A stretch of 53,480 nt of DNA from CAZLDI01 sp964558415 (GTDB lineage Bacteria > Chloroflexota > Dehalococcoidia > SM23-28-2 > RBG-16-64-32), in assembly GCA_964558415.1 (NCBI GenBank), contig CAZLDI010000018.1:1-53480 (forward strand). Direction: 5' to 3'. Numbering within the stretch: position 1 is the first letter of the stretch; each line of letters starts with the position of its first letter. Below the pieces are notes generated by a model, which was given only the letters and a program-made list of their open reading frames with translations, was not told where the DNA came from and did no database searches. Both the position numbers and the translations under genes were made by a program. This document shows, piece after piece, positions 1 through 13,362 of the stretch.

Positions 1-1113
1 CTCCTCCCAGAAGTAGAACTGGAGGTCCTGGACCCACTCGAAGTAGGAGACGATGACACCGCCCGCGTTCGCGAGAATGTCCGGCACGACTACGATTCCG
101 TTATCTCGCATGATATCGTCCGCCTCCGTGGTTGTGGGACCGTTCGCACCTTCCACGACGAAGCGAGCACGGATGCGGCCAGCGTTGGCGGCGGTGATCT
201 GGTTTTCGAGCGCCGCCGGAATCAAGAAATCGACAGGAAGCTCCAATAGCTCCGCATTGGTGATCCGATCCGGTCCGCTGAGACCGGAAAGCGGCGCCCG
301 GTCCTTTTGATACGGAAGGAGCGGCGGCACGTCCAGACCGGAGGCAGCGTAAAGGCCGCAGGTGGAGTCGCTTACGGCGACGATGCGCGCGCCTACTCGG
401 GAGAGGAGTTGGGCGACGGTTGCGCCGACGTTGCCGAACCCCTGGATAGCGACGGTCGCTCCCTTGATGTCGACGCGGTATTCCCGGGCCAGCTCTTCCA
501 CGACGTACTGGAGGCCGCGGCCCGTGGCTTCAGCGCGGCCGAGGGTGCCGCCGACACTGACCGGTTTGCCGGTGACTACGCCAGCCTGTGTGTGTCCGCG
601 GTGCATGCTGATGGTGTCCATGATCCAGGCCATGATCTGCCCATCTGTGCCCACGTCCGGTGCAGGGATGTCCTCCTCCGCTCCGATGACGATGCTGATC
701 TCGGTAGCGTAGCGGCGAGTCAGATTCTCCAGCTCATGGAGGGAGAGTGTCTTTGGGTCGACGATGACGCCACCCTTGGCGCCTCCGTAGGGGATGTTGA
801 CAAGGGCGGTCTTCCAGGTCATCCACATAGCCAGCGCGCGCACCTCGTCCAGCGAGACCATCCTGTGGTAGCGTAGGCCGCCCTTTGCGGGGCCGCGCAC
901 CAGATTGTGCTGGACTCTGTAGCCGGTGAAAACGCGAATGGAGTGATCGTCCATCTGGACCGGGAAATGGACGGAGAGTTCTCGCTTGCAGCTGCGGAGC
1001 ATTTCGCGGAATCCAGGATCGAGGTCCAGGCGCTGGGCGGCGGCGTCAAATTGCTCGAGCGCCGTCTTGAGCGCGTCTCCCACGGGCTCAGTCTCGGTCT
1101 GCGTTACGGCCAT
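1..1113 (-). CDS. gdhA: Glu/Leu/Phe/Val dehydrogenase (probably glutamate dehydrogenase), 3' end outside window
   Basis: Oxidative deamination or reductive amination of glutamate/2-oxoglutarate with NAD(P), in the cytoplasm. About 371 residues are visible and the C-terminus runs off the left edge. Seen: the substrate-binding dimerisation domain with the segment GPAKGGLRYHR, the catalytic-lysine region YGGAKGGV, and then a Rossmann domain with the nucleotide-binding loop GFGNVG. Family knowledge: this order is typical of hexameric Glu dehydrogenases; leucine dehydrogenases are shorter and differ in the substrate pocket, so exact specificity is inferred. The ATG at 1113 has a GGAGG ribosome site (1120-1124) six bases upstream. 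The gene follows the rpoC terminator and has its own -10-like TATATA at 1135-1140, so it is probably a separate transcription unit. Confidence 0.9.
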   Translation of the reverse strand, partial: MAVTQTETEPVGDALKTALEQFDAAAQRLDLDPGFREMLRSCKRELSVHFPVQMDDHSIRVFTGYRVQHNLVRGPAKGGLRYHRMVSLDEVRALAMWMTWKTALVNIPYGGAKGGVIVDPKTLSLHELENLTRRYATEISIVIGAEEDIPAPDVGTDGQIMAWIMDTISMHRGHTQAGVVTGKPVSVGGTLGRAEATGRGLQYVVEELAREYRVDIKGATVAIQGFGNVGATVAQLLSRVGARIVAVSDSTCGLYAASGLDVPPLLPYQKDRAPLSGLSGPDRITNAELLELPVDFLIPAALENQITAANAGRIRARFVVEGANGPTTTEADDIMRDNGIVVVPDILANAGGVIVSYFEWVQDLQFYFWEE

Positions 1114-1134
1114 GTGCAGCCTCCATCAACACTG

Positions 1135-1140
1135 TATATA
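1135..1140 (-). promoter_or_regulatory. Possible -10 box for the glutamate dehydrogenase gene
   Basis: TATATA on the minus strand, between the rpoC terminator and the ribosome site of the dehydrogenase gene. No convincing -35 hexamer is seen 16-18 bases upstream, so this is a weak call resting mainly on position. Confidence 0.35.
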
Positions 1141-1175
1141 ACGCGGTGTGGGGGCCATGGTGGGCGCAAGCAACG

Positions 1176-1210
1176 AAAAGGGGCGGTCTCCCCGCGCGGG
1201 AACCGCCCCT
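1176..1210 (-). terminator. Rho-independent terminator after rpoC
   Basis: On the minus strand the stem arms GGGGCGGT (1202-1209) and ACCGCCCC (1180-1187) pair perfectly, the loop contains a further short GC palindrome, and the hairpin is followed by TTTT (1176-1179). It lies 25 bases after the rpoC stop and before the glutamate dehydrogenase promoter region, so it ends the rpoBC transcript. Confidence 0.85.
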
Positions 1211-1234
1211 GAGCGCGCGCTGGAAAGACGGGCG

Positions 1235-5678
<4,444 letters not shown>

Positions 5679-5695
<17 letters not shown>

Positions 5696-8600
5696 GTAGG
5701 TCCTCTCCCTTCTCGAATCCGCTCAGATCGATGCCGAGCTCCGGCAGGTCTTGCATGGAGGTTTCGGCCAGCGCTACCCGCTCTTCTTCGTCGTTCAGGA
5801 CCTCGACAGCCAGGCAGAGGCTCTGGAGCTCCTTCACTAGGACTTTGAAGGACTCGGGGACTCCCGGCTCCATGATGTCCTCGCCTTTGACGATCGCCTC
5901 GTATGTCTTCACGCGTCCGACGACGTCGTCGGACTTAACGGTGAGCAGCTCCTGGAGGATATGGGCCGCGCCGTAGGCCTCCAGGGCCCAGACTTCCATT
6001 TCACCGAAGCGCTGGCCGCCGAATTGAGCCTTGCCGCCCAGCGGCTGCTGCGTGATCAGTGAGTAAGGACCGGTGGAGCGCGCGTGGATCTTGTCTTCCA
6101 CCAGGTGCACGAGCTTGAGCATGTAGATGTAGCCGACCGTGATCGCCTGGTCAAACGACTCGCCGGTGCGGCCGTCGTACAGGACCTGCTTGCCGTAGGT
6201 GGGGGCGGCCAGGCCCTTGTCCAGGAGTTGTTTCTCTGCGAGGTCGTCAAGTTCGCGATAGCCCTTGCCCTTGGCCTTGCGAACGCCCTGCTGCTCCAGC
6301 CAGAGCTCCAGGCCTACGCGGGCGGCTTCACCAACTTGAGCGTCGTCGAAGACGACATCGCCGTCATGCCCCTTGGCCTTTAGCCACTTGTAGACCTTAT
6401 CTACGTTCACACGCTCGCCGATTTGATTGTGGCCGTTGCCGTTCGCGCCTATTGAACCGTCGGGCGACTCCAGGAGGGCGCCGGCTTGTTCACAGATCCA
6501 GGCGCGACAGAGCGCGTCCTCGATTGTCCTGGGATTGCCGCCGTCGAATACGGGAGAGATGGCGCGGAAGCCCATGCGCCGGGCCGCCCAGCCGAGGTGG
6601 GTCTCCAAAACCTGTCCGATGTTCATGCGGCTGGGGACGCCGATGGGGTTGAGGATGATATCGACGGGGGTACCGTCCGACAGGTGAGGCATGTCCGCGA
6701 CGGGCAGGATGCGGGCGATGACGCCTTTGTTGCCGTGGCGACCGGCCATCTTGTCTCCCTCGGCCACTTTGCGCCGCTGGGCGATCGCGATGCGCACCAT
6801 CGCCTGCACGCCGGCGGGCAACTCGTCAGTGATCTGAGCGTACGGCGGCCAGCGGCAGAAGTGGTTGGGCGAGGGCTTGTCATCCGTGGGGTGAGGAGGA
6901 CGGCTGGAATCGTTGTCCGGACGGGCAAAGAAGCGTGTTTCGATCACTTTGCCGCGCTCTCCGTGGGGTACGCGGAGGGAAGTGTCTTTCACCTCGCGCG
7001 CCTTTTCACCGAAGATGGCTCGAAGCAGCTTCTCCTCTGCGGTCAGCTCCGTTTCTCCCTTGGGCGTAATCTTGCCGACGAGGATGTCACCGGACTGGAC
7101 CTCAGCACCGACGCGAATGATCCCGTGTTCGTCCAGGTCAAGGAGCGATTCCTCGCCCACGTTGGGAATGTCGCGCGTGATCTCTTCCGGGCCGAGCTTG
7201 GTGTCGCGGGCCTCAACCTCGTGCTTTTCGACGTGTATTGAGGTGAACTTGTCGTCGCGCGCCACGGACTCGGAGATGATGATCGCGTCTTCGAAGTTGT
7301 AGCCTTCCCAGCTCATGAAGGCGCAGAGGAGCGTCTGTCCCAGCGCCAGCTCACCAGACTCGGTGGAAGAGCTGTCTGCCAGGATGGTGCCGGGGCGCAC
7401 GCGGTCGCCGCGGATGACTACAGCGCGGTGGTTTATGCAGGTACCCTGGTTGGAGCGAATGAACTTAGCCAGGGAGTAGTTGCGCAGATTTCCATCGTCG
7501 TAAAGCACGCTGATGGCGTCGCCGGTGACAGAGGAAACGGTTCCGTCCCCGGAGGCCGCGATCACCTGCCCGGAATCCTTGGCGGTCTGGAACTCCATGC
7601 CCGTGCCAACGAGGGGTATCTCCGGTCTCACGAGCGGAACCGCCTGACGCTGCATGTTGGCACCCATCAGAGCCCTGTTGGCGTCGTCGTGCTCCAGGAA
7701 GGGGATGAGGGATGCGGCGACGGACACGATCTGCTTGGGCGACAGGTCAAGGTAGTCGACGTGGTCCGGCGGCGCGGTTGTAAAGACACCGCTGTGGCGG
7801 GCCTCCACGCGGTCTCCCAGGAAGTGGCCGTCTTCGTCTATCGCAGAGTTGGCCTGGGCGATGAACGACTCTTCTTCAGTATCGGCGGAGAGGTACTCTA
7901 CCTTATCGGAGACGAAGGGGCGGATTGGAATGAGCTTCTCGCCCGCGCCTGCCAGCTTCTTCTGGAGGGCGGCGTCAATCGTCGCCCCGGCCGGTGCGAT
8001 AACCTTGCCTTTCGCGTCGCTGACGTCCGCGCGCAGAATGCGGCCGACCAGACCGGACGAGTCCCGCGGGAGCTCGCGGACGACCCGGCGGTATGGCGTC
8101 TCGATGAAGCCGTACGGATTGACCTGTCCGAACGTCGCCAGACTGCCGATGAGGCCGATATTCGGGCCTTCCGGCGTCTCAATGGGGCAGATGCGCCCAT
8201 AGTGGCTGGGGTGAACGTCACGGACGTCGAAGCCGGCGCGGTCGCGCGAGAGACCACCGGGCCCCAGCGCGGAAAGCCGGCGCTTGTGGGTGAGCTCCGC
8301 CAGCGGGTTCGTCTGATCCATGAATTGCGAGAGCTGCGAGCCGCCGAAGAACTCCTTGATGGCGGCGACGACTGGACGGATATTGATCAGCTGGCTGGGT
8401 GCGGTCTCCTGCGGGTCTGTGATAGTCATGCGCTCGCGGATGACGCGCTCCATGCGCAGCAGGCCGATGCGGAACTGGTTCTGGATGAGCTCACCAACGG
8501 TACGCACGCGGCGGTTGCCGAGGTGGTCGATGTCGTCCGACTTCCCGAAGCCGTTATTGAGGCGAACGATCTCGCGAACGATGGCGAGGAGGTCACGCGG

Positions 8601-9632
8601 CGACAGGACGCGTTCCAGTGTGGCGTTCTTGAGGGCCAGACGCTTGTTGACCTTGTAGCGGCCGACCTTGCCCAGGTCGTAGCGGCGAGGGTTGAAGAAC
8701 AGGGAGACCAGGAGCCCGCGGGCGTTGTCGATCGTTGGCGGGTCGCCTGGACGGAGCCGCCGGTAGAATTCCAGCAACGCCTCTTCTTTATTCTCGCCGC
8801 CGGGGTCACGGTCGAGCGTGGACCTGATGTAGTGGTGGTCTGGATGGTTGTCAACGTCTTCGAGCAAGGCCAGCACGCGATCGTTGGAGCCTAGGAGACG
8901 GAGGAGCTGCTGACGCAGCTTGTCAGCCTCCCGCTCGTTCTTGGCGGCAGCGATCCTGTCCTGAATCTCGTTGATCTCAGCGGCGCTGGAATGCTTTGGC
9001 AGCATTTGCGGCTCGTCGATGGCGCGCAGGAGGGTAGTGATGGGTATTTTGCGCTTGCGGTCGACCTTGACCGAGACGACGTCCTTGCTGGAAGTCTCGA
9101 ATTCCAGCCAGGCGCCGCGGTTGGGGATCAGCTTTGCGTAGCAGAGGTCGCGGCCGCTGTTCTGGTCGCGTTCCAGGGTGAGGTAGACGCCGGGCGAGCG
9201 CACGAGCTGGGAGACAACGACGCGCTCGGCGCCGTTGATGATGAATGTGCCGCGCTCGGTCATCAGCGGGAAGTCGCCGATGAAGATCTCCTGCTCTTTG
9301 ATCTCGCCTGTTTCCTTCACCAGGAGCTGAACGTCGACACGGAGGGGCGCAGAGAAGGTCGCGTCTCGCTCACGGCACTCTTCCTGGTTGTACTTGGGCT
9401 CACCGAAGCTGTAGTCAGAGAAGCGCATCTCCAGGCGGTTGCCGGTGAAGTCAGAGATGGGGGAGATCTCGTCGAACAGCTCGCGCAGGGATTCGTTCTT
9501 GAAGACCTCGTAGGATTCTTTCTGGATCGTCACGAGGTCAGGGACGTCGAGCACGTCCGCGATGCGGGAGTAGGACTTGATGATGTTGGGAACGCGGAAC
9601 TTCTCGGTGACTACTTTGCGCGGCACAACCAT
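5679..9632 (-). CDS. rpoB: DNA-directed RNA polymerase subunit beta
   Basis: Catalytic subunit of RNA polymerase, 1317 residues. Seen: the rifampicin-pocket segment at residues 432-460 with Asp439, His449 and Ser454 at the positions of E. coli D516, H526 and S531, so the wild-type drug-sensitive residues are present; the downstream ICPIETPEGPNIGLI motif; and the C-terminal segments KMAGRHGNKGV and GGKAQFGGQRFGEMEVWALE. The ATG at 9632 has an AAGGAG ribosome site (9642-9647). Transcribed with rpoC from the promoter at 9753-9782. No ribosomal-protein genes (rplJL) precede it: the upstream neighbour is an EamA permease. Confidence 0.98.
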
Positions 9633-9752
9633 ACAGGACCTCTCCTTAAAGGGGCTAAGAAAACGCTACTGCGGAGATGAAACTAAGGCCTGTCGACAAA
9701 GACAGTAAGACAGGGAAAAGGGAATCCGGGGGACAATGCCATCCGAACGTTT

Positions 9753-9782
9753 AATCTATCACCAGAAGGAGGCAGCTGTCAA
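9753..9782 (-). promoter_or_regulatory. Sigma70-type promoter of rpoBC
   Basis: Minus strand: a perfect -35 TTGACA (9777-9782), an 18-bp spacer and a -10 TAGATT (9753-9758). The predicted start near 9746 gives a leader of about 115 nucleotides before rpoB, ending in a good ribosome site. Confidence 0.75.
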
Positions 9783-9822
9783 CAAGCTTCGCTAGAAAAC
9801 GGCGGCAATCTGAATACGAATG

Positions 9823-10740
9823 TCACGCCGGTGCAGATTCATTTTCCCCCACCGGCGCGGGCGCAATAGACTGGGCCGCGGGCTGTGCGGGCGACTGGGT
9901 TCTCAGCACGGCGGCGACGCCGACGGCGATGAGAGCTCCCCCGGCGATGATGTTGAGACCTATCTCCTCGTCGAGCACCACCCAGCCGAGAAAGAGCCCG
10001 ACCGCCGGGATGATATAGGTGACGATTGAGGCTCGCACGGTGCCGGCTGCTTCGATCAACCAGACGTACGCGGCGCTTCCGAGACCGGTGCCGAAGACGC
10101 CGAGGGCGAGGAGTGAGAGCGTGGCTTCCAGACTGAGGGAGTAGTCCGGCGTGCCTTCGACGGCCAGAAGTAGGGGTGCGGTCCAGAACGTGCCCATTAC
10201 CAGGAGCAACAGCGTCAGGCCCACAGGCTCGCGTCCGCGGAGCAGGTTGCGGGCGAAGATGGCACCCACTGCGTAGCAGGCGGCGGCAAGGACGACCGCG
10301 AGCTGGCCGACGGCACTTGATTCCGTAATGTGAAGAATGTCGTCTCCAAAGAGCACAGCGACGCCGGCGAAGCCCAGCGCCAGTCCGGCCAGGCGGGCGG
10401 TCGTGAACCGTTCTTCCATAAGCAAGGCGGCGGCCAGGATGGACGTGAAGATGGGCATTGTCGAGTTCAAGACAGATGCCACGCCCGTGTCGATGCGTTC
10501 CTCGCCCCAGCCGATCAGCGCAAAGGGGATGATGTTGCTGATCACCGACCAGATCGAAACGGCGCCGAGCAACCGCAGATCGAACGCCAGCGGCAGCCGT
10601 CTCCACGCGACGTAACCACCGAGGGCGAGCATGCCGAAGAAGAGCCGCCCGAGCACGAGCTCCAGCGGCCCGGTCTCGTCTACAACGACTTTGATGAAGA
10701 GGAAGGAGGCGCCCCAGATGCCGCCGAGGCCCAGGAGCAC
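9823..10740 (-). CDS. EamA/DMT-family membrane transporter
   Basis: Integral membrane permease of the drug/metabolite transporter superfamily, about 305 residues, consistent with ten transmembrane helices in two EamA repeats. Seen: the opening helix with the family-typical GGIWGASFLFIK, many further hydrophobic segments, and the second-repeat region ending AVGLFLGWVVLDEEIG. The substrate cannot be read from sequence; relatives export amino acids, sugars or metabolites. The only in-frame start available is GTG at 10740, which leaves a very short N-terminus; no better start exists upstream before the ada stop. It sits 32 bp downstream of ada and is probably co-transcribed with it. The last 25 residues are an Ala/Pro-rich cytoplasmic tail. 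Confidence 0.9.
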   Translation of the reverse strand: MLLGLGGIWGASFLFIKVVVDETGPLELVLGRLFFGMLALGGYVAWRRLPLAFDLRLLGAVSIWSVISNIIPFALIGWGEERIDTGVASVLNSTMPIFTSILAAALLMEERFTTARLAGLALGFAGVAVLFGDDILHITESSAVGQLAVVLAAACYAVGAIFARNLLRGREPVGLTLLLLVMGTFWTAPLLLAVEGTPDYSLSLEATLSLLALGVFGTGLGSAAYVWLIEAAGTVRASIVTYIIPAVGLFLGWVVLDEEIGLNIIAGGALIAVGVAAVLRTQSPAQPAAQSIAPAPVGENESAPA

Positions 10741-10772
10741 CGCGAGAACCCGGGCCTCGCGCGGACTATCGC

Positions 10773-11906
10773 CTATGCCGCCGCTCCTTCCTCGAACTCT
10801 GTCAACCGGTCGGGATGCGGCGCAGGTGCACCCTCGATCTCCAACAGTTTCCGCTTGCGCCGCACGCCGCCGCCGTAGCCGCCGAGGTCGCCGTTTTCGC
10901 GGATAACGCGGTGACAGGGGATGACGATGGCCGCCGGGTTCGTGGCGCAGGCGCGAGCGACCGCGCGAGAGGCGCGGGGCTGCCCGATCTGACGTGCGAT
11001 CTCGCCGTAGGAGCGCGTGCTGCCGTAGTCGATCGTGCGCAGCGCCTGCCAGACGCGTGACTGAAAGGCGGTTGCCTGCACATCCACGGGCAGGTCAATC
11101 GTCGGGCGTTGACCGTCCATGTGCTTGAGTAGCACGTCCAGCCAGAGGGCGAGGCCGTTCGGGCCGCCGCCCCAGCGCGCGAGTTCAGCCGCCGGGAATT
11201 CGTGGCGCAGGCTCTCTTCCAGCGCCTCGTCCGAGTCGCCGAGGTTGACGGCGCAGATGCCGCGTTCGGTGCTGGCAACAAGCATTTTGCCCAGGGGACA
11301 GTCCGTCAGCACGTAGGCGATGCGCATGCCGTGCCCCCCGCGCCCGTACGTTCCCGGCGTCATCCCCAGGTTGCCGTCCGCGTTTTCGTAGAGGCGGCTG
11401 CTGGACCCGTAGCCGGCGTCGTACATCGCGTGGGTGACGCTACGGCCCTGGCGCAGCCCCTGCTTGAGACGTTCCAATCGACGGGCGTTCGCGTACTCAC
11501 GTGGCGTAACGCCTATGATTCGCTTGAATGTGCGCTGAAGGTGGTACGGACTGATCTGGAAGCGACGGCCGAGTGTGGCCAGGGTTACGGGCTCGTCGGC
11601 TGCGCCGTCCAGGTAGTCGCGCACCTTCTGGACCATCCGTTGCGGGCGCGTGCCACCCGGGTCACGCGGCTCACAGCGCAGGCAGGCGCGGAAGCCCGCT
11701 GCCTCGGCGTCGTCCGGCGTCGCGAAAAATACGACGCGGGCGCGACCGGGCGTACGGGATGGGCAGATCGGGCGGCAGTACACGCGGGTGGAGCGCACGG
11801 CGACGAAGATGACGCCGTCGAATGCGGGGTCGCGGTCGAGTAAGGCCTGGTAGTAGCGGTCTTCGTTGGTCGCAGTTGGGTTCTGTTGGACGGTCATGAT
11901 GGTCAC
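10773..11906 (-). CDS. ada: Bifunctional DNA alkylation repair protein/transcriptional activator Ada
   Basis: Removes methyl groups from O6-methylguanine and from phosphotriesters in DNA by irreversible transfer to its own cysteines, and activates transcription when methylated. Seen in order: Ada zinc-binding domain with CRPIC and CLRC (the four-cysteine site that takes the phosphotriester methyl group), an AraC-type helix-turn-helix (HLQRTFKRIIGVTPREYANA), and a C-terminal methyltransferase domain with the active-site IPCHR. Length (377 residues) is close to E. coli Ada. The GTG at 11906 lies eight bases after AGGAGG; an upstream GTG at 11915 overlaps that ribosome site and is less likely. 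It is followed on the same strand by the EamA permease. Confidence 0.95.
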   Translation of the reverse strand: MTIMTVQQNPTATNEDRYYQALLDRDPAFDGVIFVAVRSTRVYCRPICPSRTPGRARVVFFATPDDAEAAGFRACLRCEPRDPGGTRPQRMVQKVRDYLDGAADEPVTLATLGRRFQISPYHLQRTFKRIIGVTPREYANARRLERLKQGLRQGRSVTHAMYDAGYGSSSRLYENADGNLGMTPGTYGRGGHGMRIAYVLTDCPLGKMLVASTERGICAVNLGDSDEALEESLRHEFPAAELARWGGGPNGLALWLDVLLKHMDGQRPTIDLPVDVQATAFQSRVWQALRTIDYGSTRSYGEIARQIGQPRASRAVARACATNPAAIVIPCHRVIRENGDLGGYGGGVRRKRKLLEIEGAPAPHPDRLTEFEEGAAA

Positions 11907-12273
11907 TGCAGTCACCTCCTGGAACCAATGTAAGGGGCGGTGGAACCCTCTGCTATCCGTACCTTGCGGTCAGAGTGGAGGTGGCTCTGTTACGGTCCAT
12001 TATCCACTGTCCCCGTCGGCCGTGCGCGCAGGGCATGGCCGACGGCTCGACCTGAGGCACTTGTAGCACGAGCGGGGTGGTGATGCCTCGCCCGCGAATA
12101 CTGCGGGCGTGGTTTGGCGGTCGGGATGCTGTGCCCCGCTCATGGTACGAGGGCCTCACCATGAGCGGTACGAGGGCCTCGCCATGAGCGGGTTGAGAGG
12201 CTCACCATGAGCGGGTCGAACCGTTGGTTCTGCCAGGAAGAAGCGACGAAGCCGCGGAGGCCGCCGCCAGCGC
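11907..12273. other. Intergenic region between divergent ada and prs
   Basis: About 370 bases without a convincing gene. It must hold the ada promoter (minus) and the prs promoter (plus). The right half contains a tandem hairpin repeat (12136-12225). Short open frames here lack ribosome sites and recognisable products. Confidence 0.6.
12136..12225. repeat. Tandem hairpin repeat, 23-24 bp period
   Basis: Three imperfect copies of a unit built on CTCACCATGAGCGG, preceded by its inverse: CCGCTCATGGT (12136-12146) and ACCATGAGCGG (12158-12168) form an 11-bp perfect inverted repeat with an 11-base loop. A diverged relative (GAGCCTCAGGATGAGCGG) lies at about 43552-43570, so this looks like a dispersed REP-like family. 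Confidence 0.75.
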
Positions 12274-12304
12274 TTGACCCGTGACCCACGGCGCGTCATA
12301 TAGT
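12274..12304 (+). promoter_or_regulatory. Probable prs promoter
   Basis: TTGACC (12274-12279), a 19-bp spacer and TATAGT (12299-12304). The predicted start, about 12311, lies only a few bases before the GTG at 12314, so the transcript may be leaderless; no ribosome site is present. Confidence 0.45.
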
Positions 12305-12313
12305 GGCAGCGCC

Positions 12314-13276
12314 GTGGCCGAAACACCGCTCTACCAGGACCTGCGCGTATTCACCGGTAACGCTCACCCGACCCTGGCGCGGGACATCTGCAACTACCTG
12401 GAGATGCCGATGGGCGAGTGCGAGGTGTTCGAGTTCTCAAACGAGAACATCTTCGTGCGGTTCATGGAGAACATCCGGGCGCGGGACGTGTTCCTGGTGC
12501 AGACGATGACGTCGCCTGTGAACACACGGATCATGGAGCTGTTCATCATGATCGACGCCGCCCGGCGCGCCTCAGCGGGCCGCATCACGGCAGTCGTCCC
12601 CTACTACCCGTACTCGCGCAGCGATAAGAAAGACCAGCCGCGGGTCCCGATCACGGCTCGCCTGATCGCCAACTTCCTAGAGACCGCCGGCGCCGACCGG
12701 CTACTGACGGTGGACCTGCACGCCGGCCAGATCCAGGGGTTCTTCAATATTCCAGTAGACGAGCTGACGGCGTTGTCGATCCTGGCCAACTATTTCAACG
12801 AGAAAGGCATCCCCGAACTCACCGTGGTCGCGACGGACGTCGGAGGCGCCAAGCGCGCCCGGCGCATGGCCGACCGCCTCGACGCTCCGCTGGCTATCGT
12901 CGAGAAGCGAAGGATCGGGAACGAAGAGCGGGTCGAGGCGATGACGGTGATCGGCGAAGTGAAGGGACGGGCCGTGCTCATCGTGGAGGACGAGGTGCTC
13001 ACGGGTGGGACGCTCGTGACGACGGCGGAGGTCGTCATCGGGCACGGCGCAACCTCGGTCTATGCCGCGGCCACGCACCCGATTTTCGCCGGTGATGCCA
13101 TGGAGCGCATCGAGAAGTCGCCGATCGAGGAGCTGGTCTTCACGGACACCATTCCGCTGTCGGTGGACAAACGCCTGCCCAACGTCACTGTCCTGTCGGT
13201 GGCGCCTCTGCTGGGGGAGGCGATCCAGCGCATCCACACAGGCCAGTCCGTGGGCGCGCTGTTCAACGGGCGGTAA
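12314..13276 (+). CDS. prs: Ribose-phosphate pyrophosphokinase
   Basis: Makes 5-phosphoribosyl-1-pyrophosphate from ribose-5-phosphate and ATP, the precursor of purines, pyrimidines, His, Trp and NAD. Seen: the ATP-loop region FSNENIFVRF, the PYYPYSRSDKKD segment, the TVDLHAGQIQGFF region, and the PRPP-binding loop near VEDEVLTGGTL, which corresponds to the family DDIIDTGGT signature with changes (E for the first D). 320 residues from the GTG at 12314, matching the usual family length; a GTG at 12281 would add eleven residues that do not look conserved. Neither start has a ribosome site; the nearby -10 box favours leaderless translation from 12314. Confidence 0.93.
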   Translation: MAETPLYQDLRVFTGNAHPTLARDICNYLEMPMGECEVFEFSNENIFVRFMENIRARDVFLVQTMTSPVNTRIMELFIMIDAARRASAGRITAVVPYYPYSRSDKKDQPRVPITARLIANFLETAGADRLLTVDLHAGQIQGFFNIPVDELTALSILANYFNEKGIPELTVVATDVGGAKRARRMADRLDAPLAIVEKRRIGNEERVEAMTVIGEVKGRAVLIVEDEVLTGGTLVTTAEVVIGHGATSVYAAATHPIFAGDAMERIEKSPIEELVFTDTIPLSVDKRLPNVTVLSVAPLLGEAIQRIHTGQSVGALFNGR

Positions 13277-13286
13277 AAGCCCGAAT

Positions 13287-13331
13287 GTTACCGGCGTAAC
13301 CTTGACCCATTACGCTTTGGCGGGTGTAATG
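13287..13331 (+). promoter_or_regulatory. Promoter and inverted repeats upstream of the hydrolase-LuxR gene
   Basis: -35 TTGACC (13302-13307), 17-bp spacer, -10 TGTAAT (13325-13330). CATTAC (13308-13313) and GTAATG (13326-13331) form a perfect inverted repeat that brackets the spacer and covers the -10. A second palindrome, GTTAC-CGGC-GTAAC, lies at 13287-13300 just before the -35. Both are candidate operator sites. Confidence 0.55.
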
Positions 13332-13362
13332 AGTCTATGGAGGTGTTGCGGGGTCGCGGGTC

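Noticed and set aside
12121..12225. Possible CRISPR array in the tandem repeats upstream of prs
   Set aside because: Period is 23-24 bp with no unique spacers between copies, and no cas genes are present in the window.
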